Below, in pieces: positions 21,990-30,123 of a stretch of DNA of 32,102 bases (its first letter is position 1; the number at the start of each line of letters is the position of its first letter). The DNA is from CAYJGN01 sp964369635. Lineage in GTDB: Bacteria; Bacillota; Clostridia; Oscillospirales; Ruminococcaceae. Made by a program: the position numbers and the translations under genes. Under the pieces are notes generated by a model. That model was not told where the DNA came from, searched no databases, and worked only from the letters and a program-made list of their open reading frames with translations. The stretch lies in assembly GCA_964369635.1 (NCBI GenBank), contig CAYJGN010000022.1, positions 1-32,102 of the forward strand, written 5' to 3'.

Positions 21990-22517
21990 ATGAAAAATTT
22001 TCTTATTATTGCAGTTGTGTTAATTGTAGTAGTTGTTATAATTTCCATAGCTATTTCTATCTATAAAAGCATAGGTAAAGATGAAAACTCCCTTTCAAAC
22101 CAAGATAGCGATACGATTCTTCGAAGCTTCAGCTTTAATCACTCTGAGAAAAATGATATGGACGATGGTATGGGTGATAGCAGATATTTTTATCTATCAA
22201 ACACAAAGGTTGTTATTGAGCTTTGGGGATATGGTAGAGAAGATGTTGTGGATATTGAGACTAAAATTAATACTGAGGAATATCTGATATTAGAGCAAGA
22301 TATTTTAGACTTGATAGAAAAATATAGTATCGAACCACCAACACAGTCTGTAGATGATAATTTTGAAGATGATGTTTATGTAACAGACCAACACAGTTCA
22401 TTTTCTATTACTATTCGGTACAGAGATTCCCAAACGGTATCTATAACTGCCTTTCCAGATAATTACTTCGATATGGTTGCAGATTTAGAAGAAATTTTCG
22501 CATCTTATATTAGCTAA
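21990..22517 (+). CDS. Membrane-anchored protein of unknown function
   Basis: 175 residues. N-terminal hydrophobic helix about 4-27 (LIIAVVLIVVVVIISIAISIY), then an acidic linker (GKDENSLSNQDSD) and an exported domain of about 140 residues with alternating beta-type segments: RYFYLSNTKVVIELWGYG, SFSITIRYRDSQTVSITAF. No cysteine pairs, catalytic motif or family was recognised. An optimal GGAGG ribosome site supports the start. It is monocistronic, and the following 519 bases are non-coding. The function is unknown. Confidence 0.75.
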   Translation: MKNFLIIAVVLIVVVVIISIAISIYKSIGKDENSLSNQDSDTILRSFSFNHSEKNDMDDGMGDSRYFYLSNTKVVIELWGYGREDVVDIETKINTEEYLILEQDILDLIEKYSIEPPTQSVDDNFEDDVYVTDQHSSFSITIRYRDSQTVSITAFPDNYFDMVADLEEIFASYIS

Positions 22518-22664
22518 AAAAATATTGCAGATTATCTTTATGCATTCTGATATCCAGTTGCGTGGCAGTTGAAAAAGCGGCCAATTTAGTTATAATTATC
22601 CCTTTATATAATATAATTATAAAAACATTTAAGTTTTACTAAACGCTGTCGATAATATAAATAA
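22518..22664. other. Non-coding spacer with AT-rich inverted repeat
   Basis: No reading frame is visible. TTATAATTAT and ATAATTATAA (within about 22591-22623) form a 10-bp AT-only stem. A possible -10 (GATAATATAAA, 22651-22661) lies just ahead of the RNA candidate at 22665; its -35 is poor. Confidence 0.4.
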
Positions 22665-22784
22665 GGGATTAAGTTCCCACAAGATAATAGATAAAATAAG
22701 GAGCAAACCAAAAAAGATTTATTTTGTGTTTGTCTAAGAGCTCGGCTCATTTAACCTACAATCCACTTCCTTGTTTTAAATCCC
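22665..22784 (+). ncRNA. 6S-like small RNA candidate
   Basis: About 120 nt whose ends pair: GGGATT (22665-22670) with AATCCC, then ACAAG with CTTGT (closing stem, about 14 bp with bulges). Inside lie an unpaired A-rich 5' strand, an apical hairpin (CAAAC/GTTTG continued by AAAA/TTTT), and on the 3' strand a small GAGC-TCG-GCTC hairpin. Closing stem, central bubble with a 3'-side hairpin and apical stem together are the layout of 6S RNA, which mimics an open promoter and sequesters SigA polymerase. A very strong terminator follows directly. It is shorter than typical 6S RNA; the family call is tentative. Confidence 0.4.
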
Positions 22785-22824
22785 AAAAAGGGGTAGCTCG
22801 CCAATTGGCTGCTATCCCCTTTTT
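22785..22824. terminator. Very strong bidirectional terminator
   Basis: AAAAAGGGG+TAGC (22785-22797) and GCTA+CCCCTTTTT (22811-22824) enclose GCCAATTGGC. It is symmetrical, so it can end the RNA on the plus strand and the aro operon on the minus strand. Confidence 0.92.
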
Positions 22825-22874
22825 GGTTGTAAAAATATATTACTCTATAATAAACTTCGGAAAACATGATTAAT

Positions 22875-22909
22875 CTCGCCATTTGCAAAGTCACTTCAGA
22901 AATGGCGAG
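22875..22909. repeat. Perfect 10-bp inverted repeat
   Basis: CTCGCCATTT (22875-22884) and AAATGGCGAG (22900-22909) with a 15-base loop, downstream of aroQ on the minus strand. There is no T tract on either side. The sequence 22910-23036 shows nothing else. Confidence 0.5.
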
Positions 22910-23036
22910 TGCAAGGTGAGAATATAGTTAATTACTAAACAAAACAAAGTGATAATTATTTACATTATGCAAAAATTTTCTCTTGTAACCTCAAAATATA
23001 ACTCATACTAATCATGCTTTATATACTACGAGGCAA

Positions 23037-23468
23037 TTAATTTGCTCTATCCTTTAAATAACTCATCGCTTCTTTATACCCTAAAAATGAAAGACCTATA
23101 AAACTTTTAACAGCAATATGCGAAACATACGAAACAGAGCGGAACTCCTCTCGAACACTTATATCCGACAGATGAACTTCAACGCACGGAATCATAACCG
23201 CTTTTAGCGCATCTAAAATAGCGATGCTTGTATGGGTATAAGCTGCTGGATTTATAACTATTCCATCAAAAACCTTATAGGCACACTGAATTTTATCAAC
23301 TATTTCGCCCTCATGGTTTGATTGAAAAATCTCAACATCTATACTTAATTCTTCTGCCGACTTTTCAATATAACAAACCAAATCCGAGTAGCTTTCAGCA
23401 CCATAAATCTCGGGTTCACGAATTCCAAGCATATTTAAATTAGGACCATTAATCACTAAAATTTTCAT
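23037..23468 (-). CDS. aroQ: Type II 3-dehydroquinate dehydratase
   Basis: Dehydrates 3-dehydroquinate to 3-dehydroshikimate (chorismate step 3). 143 residues from ATG 23468, typical of the small dodecameric type II enzyme. Signature stretches: NGPNLNMLGIREPEIYG (with the catalytic Tyr), QSNHEGEIVD, INPAAYTHTS (catalytic His region) and PCVEVHLSDISVREEFR. The start is placed at MKILVINGPN because family members begin there. The reading frame extends six residues upstream, but within the end of the aroE/aroK gene, which it overlaps by 20 bases. It is the last gene of the aro operon. No type I enzyme is present, so this gene completes the pathway. Confidence 0.95.
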   Translation of the reverse strand: MKILVINGPNLNMLGIREPEIYGAESYSDLVCYIEKSAEELSIDVEIFQSNHEGEIVDKIQCAYKVFDGIVINPAAYTHTSIAILDALKAVMIPCVEVHLSDISVREEFRSVSYVSHIAVKSFIGLSFLGYKEAMSYLKDRAN

Positions 23469-24681
23469 CACTAAAAACCCTTTCAATCTCTAAAATAGTA
23501 TCGTCAATAGAGCGATTATTATCAATTTTCACATCTGAAATAGCCTTGTAAATCGGAATGCGTATATCCGCTAACTTGCAAACAGCATCTAAATTTGCAG
23601 AAAGCGGACGGCCTTTAACCGCAAGTTTATCAATATCTCTATCTATAAAAACAATCTTTGAGTTCATCTTTAAATTCGCAACGTTTTCACTGTTTAAAAT
23701 AGCTCCACCACCGCTCGAAATAACAACTTTTTTTAAAACTGAGACCTCTTTAATGCAGTCACTCTCAATTTTTCTAAAGTGTTCCTCTCCAAACTTCTCA
23801 AAAATTTCAGGAATACTCATTTTAGCTCGATCAACAATCATCTTATCTGTATCAACAAACTGCATACAAAGCTTATCTGCAATAATCCTACCAATGGTCG
23901 TTTTCCCGCTCCCTGGCATGCCAATTAAAACAATATTTTCAATATTGTTTTCAATTTTTTTAATGACAGACTGCGTATTTATATCAATACTTCTATCAAA
24001 AAACAACTCTTCCGCTCTTTTTGCCTGGGAAACAAGCATATGCATTCCGCCAATATGCGGGATAGATAGCTCCTTTGCCTGTTGCAATAGCCTTGTTCTC
24101 AAAGGATTATAAACAACATCAATAACTCCGCTAAGATTATTAAATCGAGAAAGGTCACAAATAGACCCATCAAAATTTGGATACATACCAACAGGCGTAG
24201 TATTAACTATGATATCAGCATCGTAATGTTTTTCTAAATTACTATAATTATTCTCGCCATTCCTTGAAATAACTATCGGCAACCCACCACGAGCGCGAAC
24301 TGCATAGAGAACGGTACTCGATGTTCCACCACTGCCAAATATCAGTGTTTTCTTACCCTTAAAATCAATAGAAATGCTATCTGCAGAAGATAGAAACCCA
24401 TAAATATCGGTATTAAATCCGTGCAGCTTATTATTTTTACGAACTATAGTGTTAATGCTTCCGATAGAAATGGCCTCATCAGATATCGTATCACAAAACT
24501 TCATGACATCCTTTTTATACGGGATAGTTACATTAATCCCTTTAAAATCAGAGTTTTTAAAAAAATTATTCAAATTCCCCTTTTCTATTTCAACAATCTC
24601 GTATTTGTCGTTTCCAAAAAACTCATGAATAGGTTTTGAAAAGCTATGCCCTAATTTTTCCCCTATAAGCGCAAATTCCAT
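23449..24681 (-). CDS. aroE/aroK: Shikimate dehydrogenase-shikimate kinase fusion
   Basis: 410-residue bifunctional enzyme for chorismate steps 4 and 5. The AroE part (1 to about 240) has substrate-binding SFSKPIH, catalytic K56 in NVTIPYKKD and D92 in GFNTDIYG, NADP-binding GSGGTSSTV (116-124) and NTTPVGM. After a short linker, the AroK part (about 247-410) has Walker A GMPGSGKTT (254-262), DTD (277-279), SSGGGAIL (GGG at 324-326) and the lid GRPLSA. The two domains are usually separate proteins; here they are one uninterrupted frame, so 3-dehydroshikimate can pass to shikimate-3-phosphate on a single chain. ATG 24681 lies one base after the pheA stop. Confidence 0.95.
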   Translation of the reverse strand: MEFALIGEKLGHSFSKPIHEFFGNDKYEIVEIEKGNLNNFFKNSDFKGINVTIPYKKDVMKFCDTISDEAISIGSINTIVRKNNKLHGFNTDIYGFLSSADSISIDFKGKKTLIFGSGGTSSTVLYAVRARGGLPIVISRNGENNYSNLEKHYDADIIVNTTPVGMYPNFDGSICDLSRFNNLSGVIDVVYNPLRTRLLQQAKELSIPHIGGMHMLVSQAKRAEELFFDRSIDINTQSVIKKIENNIENIVLIGMPGSGKTTIGRIIADKLCMQFVDTDKMIVDRAKMSIPEIFEKFGEEHFRKIESDCIKEVSVLKKVVISSGGGAILNSENVANLKMNSKIVFIDRDIDKLAVKGRPLSANLDAVCKLADIRIPIYKAISDVKIDNNRSIDDTILEIERVFSDENFSD

Positions 24682-24682
24682 A

Positions 24683-25819
24683 CTAAACCTCTATATAGTT
24701 TCCAAGGAAATTAAATTCTTGGCAGGAATTTTTAATAGAATTCAACAGAGAAATTGTGCCAGGCTCGCTCACTGATGCGTCTGCGTCAAAATAGAAAACA
24801 AACTCAAAATCACTGCCAACAACTGGTCTGCTTTGGAGTTTTGTCAGGTTAAGTCCTGAAGCCGCAAAATGAGACAAAATTCTGTATAACGCACCCGGAC
24901 TATGTGACAAGGAAACAATCATGCTGATTTTATTTGCTCCAGGATAAATCTCAAGCTCTTTTGATATACAGATAAATTTAGTATAGTTGTTATCCGTATT
25001 CTGAATATCCTTTAAAACTGCCGTCAGATTATATAAATCAGCACACTTTGGTGAAGAAATAGCTGCAATATCATTCCTCGCACTCTCAAAAACAGCTTTT
25101 GCCGCCATAGCAGTGTTTTCACACGGAGTAACTTTAATATTTAGTTTCCCAAGAAACTCACTGCACTGACCAATAGCTTGTTCATGCGAGAAAATTTCTT
25201 TAATATCTTCGAGTTTTGTTCCTGGTTTTGCTAATAATGCATGTGAAATTTTTAGCTTGATTGACCTCGCAATATTAAAACTATGCTTTTTCATCAGATC
25301 ATAAACCTCTGTAACTGAGCCGTATGAGCTGTTTTCAATAGGCAAGATGCCATATCTGCAAATTCCACTTGAAACTGCTTTAAAAACAGCTTCAAAACTA
25401 TTCATAAACATTATTGAGGGTAGCGGAAATAGTGCATCACACGCTTGTGATGAATACGACCCTTCAACACCTTGACAAGCAACAACTGCTTTCTTCGGAA
25501 ACAACTTATCTGTTTTGATTATAGCAGTCTCTATTTCCTCCGCAAGCTCTCCACCGTCATTAATAGCATTTCTTTGATGTCCTTTCGAGAGATCAAAAAG
25601 AGTTGTAAAGAGCATTTTCGTCTCAATTGCAATATCTTCTCCTGCAGCTTCAGTCATTCTTTCGAGTATCTCTCTCTCTCTCTCTGCATTAGTGATAACA
25701 AGACCATTTTCTTTTTTATACTTCGCAACAGAAAGCGCTATATCCATCCTTTTTTTGAATAGCATCAATAGATCATCATCTATCTTATCTATCTCTTGAC
25801 GCAAGTTTTGCAAATCCAT
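24683..25819 (-). CDS. pheA: Chorismate mutase-prephenate dehydratase (P-protein)
   Basis: Converts chorismate to prephenate and then to phenylpyruvate. AroQ-type chorismate mutase about 1-85 (LRQEIDKIDDDLLMLFKKRMDIALSVAKYKKENG). Prephenate dehydratase about 105-285 with GVEGSYSSQA, GILPIENSSYGSV and NNYTKF. ACT regulatory domain about 295-378 with SPGALYRIL and LQSRP. The length of 378 aa is typical. The conserved TRF motif reads TKF, and ESRP in the ACT domain reads QSRP. ATG 25819 is preferred because GGAGG lies upstream within the alternative start at 25834. It begins 4 bases after the aroC stop. Feedback by Phe is expected but may be altered by the QSRP change. Confidence 0.95.
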   Translation of the reverse strand: MDLQNLRQEIDKIDDDLLMLFKKRMDIALSVAKYKKENGLVITNAEREREILERMTEAAGEDIAIETKMLFTTLFDLSKGHQRNAINDGGELAEEIETAIIKTDKLFPKKAVVACQGVEGSYSSQACDALFPLPSIMFMNSFEAVFKAVSSGICRYGILPIENSSYGSVTEVYDLMKKHSFNIARSIKLKISHALLAKPGTKLEDIKEIFSHEQAIGQCSEFLGKLNIKVTPCENTAMAAKAVFESARNDIAAISSPKCADLYNLTAVLKDIQNTDNNYTKFICISKELEIYPGANKISMIVSLSHSPGALYRILSHFAASGLNLTKLQSRPVVGSDFEFVFYFDADASVSEPGTISLLNSIKNSCQEFNFLGNYIEV

Positions 25820-25823
25820 CTCT

Positions 25824-26906
25824 CTAACCTCCAAAATTAAAATAATCAGCTACCGCAATAGCTACTGCCGCCTCAATCGCCACAACACCCCGAGGAACAA
25901 CGCACGGGTCATGTCGTCCCGTTATTTCAAGTTCTGCCTCTTCCATTTTAGATAAATCGATTGATTTCTGAGTTTTTGCTATGGAAGGTGTTGGTTTGAG
26001 TGCAGCTCTTAAGATAATTGGCATCCCACTTGAAAGTCCTCCAAGTATTCCTCCATGATTGTTTGTATTCGTTTTAACTCTGCCGTCCTCAATTAAATAC
26101 TCATCATTATTTTGGCTTCCAAGCATCTGCGCAACTTCAAATCCAGCACCAAATTCTATACCTTTCACCGCTGGAACCGCAAAGATTGCCGACGAAATTT
26201 TATTCTCAATTCCATCAAACATCGGCTCACCAATTCCAACAGGCATCCCTAAAACGCAACACTCAACAATTCCGCCAACGCTGTCCCCCATATTTTTAGC
26301 ATTAAGAATTTTTTCTGATATCTCCAAAGTCTTGCTATCATCAATTAAAGCAAGCTCCTTATTTGCAATATCATTGAATAGATTTGTATCTAAGGAGACA
26401 TCTTTAAAAGCCTTATCGTAAACTCCCGCAACAGAATATATATGCGATCCAACAGTTACACCTTTTTTTGCAAGAAGTTGTTTCGCAACTGCTCCAGCAA
26501 AACAAAGAGGAGCTGTCAGTCTTGCGGAGAAATGCCCACCGCCTCGAATGTCGTTTGCCATATTATGCTTTATCGCAGCTGGGTAATCACTATGAGCTGG
26601 ACGCGGTATATCTCGAAGTTTTTTATAGTCGCCACTTCGAATATCGGTATTTTCAATCACAGCACAAATCGGCGCCCCACAAGTCACACCATCAACGATA
26701 CCAGATAGAATTCTAATTTTATCAGCTTCTTTACGAGCTGTTGAAAGAGAGTTTTTACCAGGCACTCTCCTATCCATAAATTTCTCTACTTCATCGAAGT
26801 TTATCTCTATTCCAGCAGGTAAATTATCTATTACAACGCCAATAGCCTCACTATGAGATTGCCCGAATATGGTGATTTTAAAGTTGCTTCCAAAACTACT
26901 TGACAT
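25824..26906 (-). CDS. aroC: Chorismate synthase
   Basis: FMN-dependent lyase making chorismate from EPSP (last common step). 360 residues from ATG 26906, chosen because GGAGGTGAG lies just upstream and the protein then begins MSSSFGSNFKITIFGQSHSEAIG, the conserved start. Further signatures: RRVPGKNSLSTARKEAD, HSDYPAAIKHN, RGGGHFSARLTAPLCFAG, MGDSVGGIVEC, NNHGGILGGLSSGMPI and the C-terminal GRHDPCVVPRGV. It overlaps the end of aroA by 11 bases. It needs reduced flavin, supplied from outside this operon. The identification is secure. Confidence 0.97.
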   Translation of the reverse strand: MSSSFGSNFKITIFGQSHSEAIGVVIDNLPAGIEINFDEVEKFMDRRVPGKNSLSTARKEADKIRILSGIVDGVTCGAPICAVIENTDIRSGDYKKLRDIPRPAHSDYPAAIKHNMANDIRGGGHFSARLTAPLCFAGAVAKQLLAKKGVTVGSHIYSVAGVYDKAFKDVSLDTNLFNDIANKELALIDDSKTLEISEKILNAKNMGDSVGGIVECCVLGMPVGIGEPMFDGIENKISSAIFAVPAVKGIEFGAGFEVAQMLGSQNNDEYLIEDGRVKTNTNNHGGILGGLSSGMPIILRAALKPTPSIAKTQKSIDLSKMEEAELEITGRHDPCVVPRGVVAIEAAVAIAVADYFNFGG

Positions 26907-28152
26907 AAAGCTCACCTCCCAAATACTTATAATCTTCAAAAAAATTCGGATATGATTTATTAATCGCTTCAGCTCCAATTATAGTGACGTCATCATCGCA
27001 AATACAAGCGGCGATTGCAGCTGCCATCGCAATTCTATGGTCACCTTTGGCATTAACTGTTCCACCGCGCAACCTTCCACTCCCTTGAATATTAATAGCA
27101 TCTTTATCAAAGTAAGCGTCACCGCCAAGATCATTTATCATGTTTATAACCGAAGAAATTCTATCGCTCTCTTTAATCCGAAGTCGCTCAACATTTTCAA
27201 TAACCGTTTTCCCATCTGCAGCTGATGCCGCAACTGCTAAAATCGGAACAAGGTCCGGAACATTTTTTGCATCTATAACTTGTGGAGCTGCAATTTTACT
27301 TTCGAATGATATTCCATCAGTTGAAATTTTTGCTTTTGCGCCGAATTTATTTAGCAAATCAATGATGTTTTTATCTCCTTGCAATGAATTCATATTCAAG
27401 TTTGAGATAGTTATATCATTGCCAAACGCCGCCGCCACAAGCCAAAATGCGCTGTTTGACCAATCTGAATCAGCGATAATTTTCCCTGGAGAAGAATATA
27501 CCTGACCTCCTAAAACTTTAAACCCGCCATCTGTCTCTATTACCAATATCCCAAACTGAGAGATAGCATCAATAGTCATTTTAATATAAGGCACCGATTC
27601 AATTGCTGTTGTTATAACAATTTCACTGTCGCTTGCAAGAAGTGGCAGTGCAAATAGCAGGCCTGAAATAAATTGCGAACTTATGTTTCCAGGTAAACTA
27701 TATTTACCACTTTTTAAACTTCCGCTTATTTCTATCGGAAGTTTATCTCCTTCAATAGTAACACCGTGATTTCGAAGCTCATCTATTAGCGGTGCAAATG
27801 GACGTTTAGCCAGTTGCTCATCACCTGAAACTATTGATTTTTCTGATACCGCCGCAGCTACAGGAATCATAAACCTCGCAGTTGATGCGCTTTGATTGCA
27901 GTATAACAGAGGGTTTATTGGTGCTTTTTCCATCGGTAAAACCCGTATGCTATTATCTCCTCGAACAAACTTTGTTCCTATAGCCTGCAAAACTGATATA
28001 GTCGCTTCGATATCCTCATTTGAATCTGAAAAAAATATTTCTGTCTCGGTTTTTGCAAGCGCCGCCGCTATCAAAAGTCTGTGCATAGATGATTTTGATG
28101 TTATTGCAGCTAATTTCCCATTTAACCTGCCTTTTTTTATTACAACTTCCAT
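26896..28152 (-). CDS. aroA: EPSP synthase (3-phosphoshikimate 1-carboxyvinyltransferase)
   Basis: Joins PEP and shikimate-3-phosphate to EPSP (step 6). 418 residues from ATG 28152, preceded by GGGGGTGA. Landmarks: K20 in AITSKSSMHRLL, the PEP-loop region NQSASTARF (86-94), VPDLVPILAV, RLRIKESDRI and GDHRIAMAAAIAA. The PEP loop differs from the usual GNAGT: the residue aligned with E. coli Gly96 is Ala89. That change is known to exclude glyphosate from some EPSP synthases (see findings). The enzyme sequence is otherwise complete, with length near the family norm. The gene follows aroB after 55 bases and overlaps aroC. Confidence 0.96.
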   Translation of the reverse strand: MEVVIKKGRLNGKLAAITSKSSMHRLLIAAALAKTETEIFFSDSNEDIEATISVLQAIGTKFVRGDNSIRVLPMEKAPINPLLYCNQSASTARFMIPVAAAVSEKSIVSGDEQLAKRPFAPLIDELRNHGVTIEGDKLPIEISGSLKSGKYSLPGNISSQFISGLLFALPLLASDSEIVITTAIESVPYIKMTIDAISQFGILVIETDGGFKVLGGQVYSSPGKIIADSDWSNSAFWLVAAAFGNDITISNLNMNSLQGDKNIIDLLNKFGAKAKISTDGISFESKIAAPQVIDAKNVPDLVPILAVAASAADGKTVIENVERLRIKESDRISSVINMINDLGGDAYFDKDAINIQGSGRLRGGTVNAKGDHRIAMAAAIAACICDDDVTIIGAEAINKSYPNFFEDYKYLGGELYVK

Positions 28153-28207
28153 ATTCACCCCCTATTTGTTTCCAAGGATATTATATATAATTTTTAAATT
28201 CAAAAAC

Positions 28208-29266
28208 CTAATATTTCTCTGATAGAGAAACAAATTCCAAAGTTTTGTCTGTTTCAATTTTAGTTATTCGACAATCTCCAATGCCATGTATTGTTATAAA
28301 AGAAATCGAGTTCTGTCTGCGCTTTTTATCATAGGTTGTTTCCGCGCAAACTTGTTTGCTACTAAAGTTGCAATCTGTGGACAGTTTGTTTGCCAAAAGA
28401 CAAGCTAATATCTCTTCAACTGCTTCCCTTTCACAAAACCCCGCCTTATTTGATATCTTTGCCATCTCTGCAATCCCAATTGCTACGGCACTTCCATGCG
28501 AAATCTCATAATTTGAGAGTTTTTCGTATGTATGTCCTAATGTATGCCCTAAGTTTAGTTTCATGCGCACACCAAACTCTGTTTCATCTTCTTTCACGAT
28601 ATCAGCTTTAAACTTAACTGCAAGGCTAATTATCTCATCGATATTCTCATGGCAATCTCCCTCTTGCACCATCTCGAACAGACTTTTATCACCTATAATT
28701 CCGGCTTTAATAACCTCTGCCATTCCATCTGCAAACAGCTCATCTGACAGGGTATTTAGCGTTTTTGTATCGCAAATGACCATTTTAGGTTGATAGAAAG
28801 CGCCGAGGAGATTTTTCCCCTCTTTTAAGTCAACTGCTGTTTTGCCACCTACTGAAGAATCCACCTGTGCAAGAAGGGTTGTCGGGACTTGAATTAGGTT
28901 TATTCCCCGCATATATGTTGCGGCGGCAAACCCCGCCATATCTCCGACAACTCCACCGCCAAGAGCCAAAACTATATCATCTCTTGAAAGTTTACTATCG
29001 GCCAAAAAAGATATAATCGAAAGCCAATTCTCTGCCGTTTTATTTGATTCACCGTTTTCTAAAACAAACTTAACTGTTTTAAATCCCTCATCGGTAAGGC
29101 TTTTTTCGACCTCGCTTGCATAGAGTTTATCAACAATATCATCAGTTATAATCGCTACTGTTTTATTGCAAAAAAGCTCCTTAATAAGACTTCCAACACT
29201 ATTTCGTAGATTTTCACCTATGAGAACATCATATCTTGTTGACGCAGAAACTTCAACTTTTATCAT
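28208..29266 (-). CDS. aroB: 3-dehydroquinate synthase
   Basis: Cyclises DAHP to 3-dehydroquinate (step 2) with NAD+ and a divalent metal. 352 residues. NAD-binding and metal motifs: ALGGGVVGDMAGFAAATYMRGI, QVPTTLLAQVDSSVGGKTAVD and KNLLGAFYQPKMV, then the metal ligands in VKEDE, LNLGHTLGHTYE and HGSAVAIG. The ATG overlaps the tyrA stop by 4 bases (ATGA), indicating translational coupling. There are no missing catalytic residues. The 55-base gap to aroA is the longest inside the operon; no terminator or promoter is seen in it. Confidence 0.97.
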   Translation of the reverse strand: MIKVEVSASTRYDVLIGENLRNSVGSLIKELFCNKTVAIITDDIVDKLYASEVEKSLTDEGFKTVKFVLENGESNKTAENWLSIISFLADSKLSRDDIVLALGGGVVGDMAGFAAATYMRGINLIQVPTTLLAQVDSSVGGKTAVDLKEGKNLLGAFYQPKMVICDTKTLNTLSDELFADGMAEVIKAGIIGDKSLFEMVQEGDCHENIDEIISLAVKFKADIVKEDETEFGVRMKLNLGHTLGHTYEKLSNYEISHGSAVAIGIAEMAKISNKAGFCEREAVEEILACLLANKLSTDCNFSSKQVCAETTYDKKRRQNSISFITIHGIGDCRITKIETDKTLEFVSLSEKY

Positions 29267-30111
29267 AGCGACATAACTCCTTTATCTGCTTGTTCTTTTA
29301 AAACTCTGCCTTCACGCAAAAGCTCTTTCATCATCTTTTTGTCACCTGATTTTAATGCTTCACTATATTTCTTTAAATTTTCAATTAAAAAATCTATCTC
29401 TTCTGATAGGTTTTTATCATTTTCAAAGAAAAGCTCAGTCCACATCTCCTCATTAAGCCTTGCAACTCGAGAGAGGTCGCGATAGCTGCCTGCAGAATAT
29501 CCATCGTGAGTTTTTGCCCGTTCGCTTTTGATATAAGCATTTGAAACAACGTGCGGAAGTTGCGAGGTGAATGCAATCATCCTATCGTGATTTTTCGAGT
29601 CGGTTATCTCGCAATTTGTAAAACCAATGCTACCCCAAAACTTTTTAATGATCGCTAAATGCTCAATATCAATATCTTTTGGAGGAACTAAAATAACTGA
29701 TGCATTTTGGAATATTGATGCACCCGAATTATCAAAACCAGAGTACTCTTTTCCTGCCATTGGGTGCGCCCCAACAAAAAGAAGTTGATGTTTTTTTGCT
29801 ATTTCAAACATCCTCTCACAAAGCTTCTCTTTAGTCCCACTGCAGTCCATAACTACCGCAGACTTATTTATAAGGTGGGCTTTATCTTCTAAAAATTTAA
29901 TGCAAGCGTTTGGATATAGTGCAATTATAACCATATCGCAAAGTTTCAAGCTCTCATCTGTAAGCTCATTATCGATAGCGTTAAAGAGCTTTGCTTTATA
30001 AATTACCGACTGAACAATATCATATCCGTGTACCGTATGAGTTGTCGACTGCTTAATTCCTTTCGCTATTGAGCCACCAATTAAGCCAAGTCCAATTACT
30101 GCAATATTCAT
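29263..30111 (-). CDS. tyrA: Prephenate dehydrogenase
   Basis: Oxidative decarboxylation of prephenate to 4-hydroxyphenylpyruvate, the tyrosine branch. 282 residues: Rossmann domain with GLGLIGGS (G7, G9, G12), VGAHPMAGKEYSGFDN containing the substrate-site His, and HDRMIAFTSQLPHVVSNA with the second conserved His. There is no C-terminal ACT domain and no fused chorismate mutase, so direct Tyr feedback on this enzyme is less obvious. GGAGG lies ahead of ATG. The gene starts 12 bases after the aroF stop. Preference for NAD or NADP and a possible arogenate activity cannot be settled by eye. Confidence 0.95.
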   Translation of the reverse strand: MNIAVIGLGLIGGSIAKGIKQSTTHTVHGYDIVQSVIYKAKLFNAIDNELTDESLKLCDMVIIALYPNACIKFLEDKAHLINKSAVVMDCSGTKEKLCERMFEIAKKHQLLFVGAHPMAGKEYSGFDNSGASIFQNASVILVPPKDIDIEHLAIIKKFWGSIGFTNCEITDSKNHDRMIAFTSQLPHVVSNAYIKSERAKTHDGYSAGSYRDLSRVARLNEEMWTELFFENDKNLSEEIDFLIENLKKYSEALKSGDKKMMKELLREGRVLKEQADKGVMSL

Positions 30112-30123
30112 CTCTACCTCCGA

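Noticed and set aside
23558..24112. 184-codon open frame on the plus strand opposite aroE/aroK
   Set aside because: It is antisense to conserved catalytic motifs, has no ribosome site, and its composition mirrors the real gene; it is a shadow frame.
26907..26978. 24-residue N-terminal extension of chorismate synthase
   Set aside because: It lies within aroA in another frame; the conserved start MSSSFGSNFKI and its ribosome site are at 26906.
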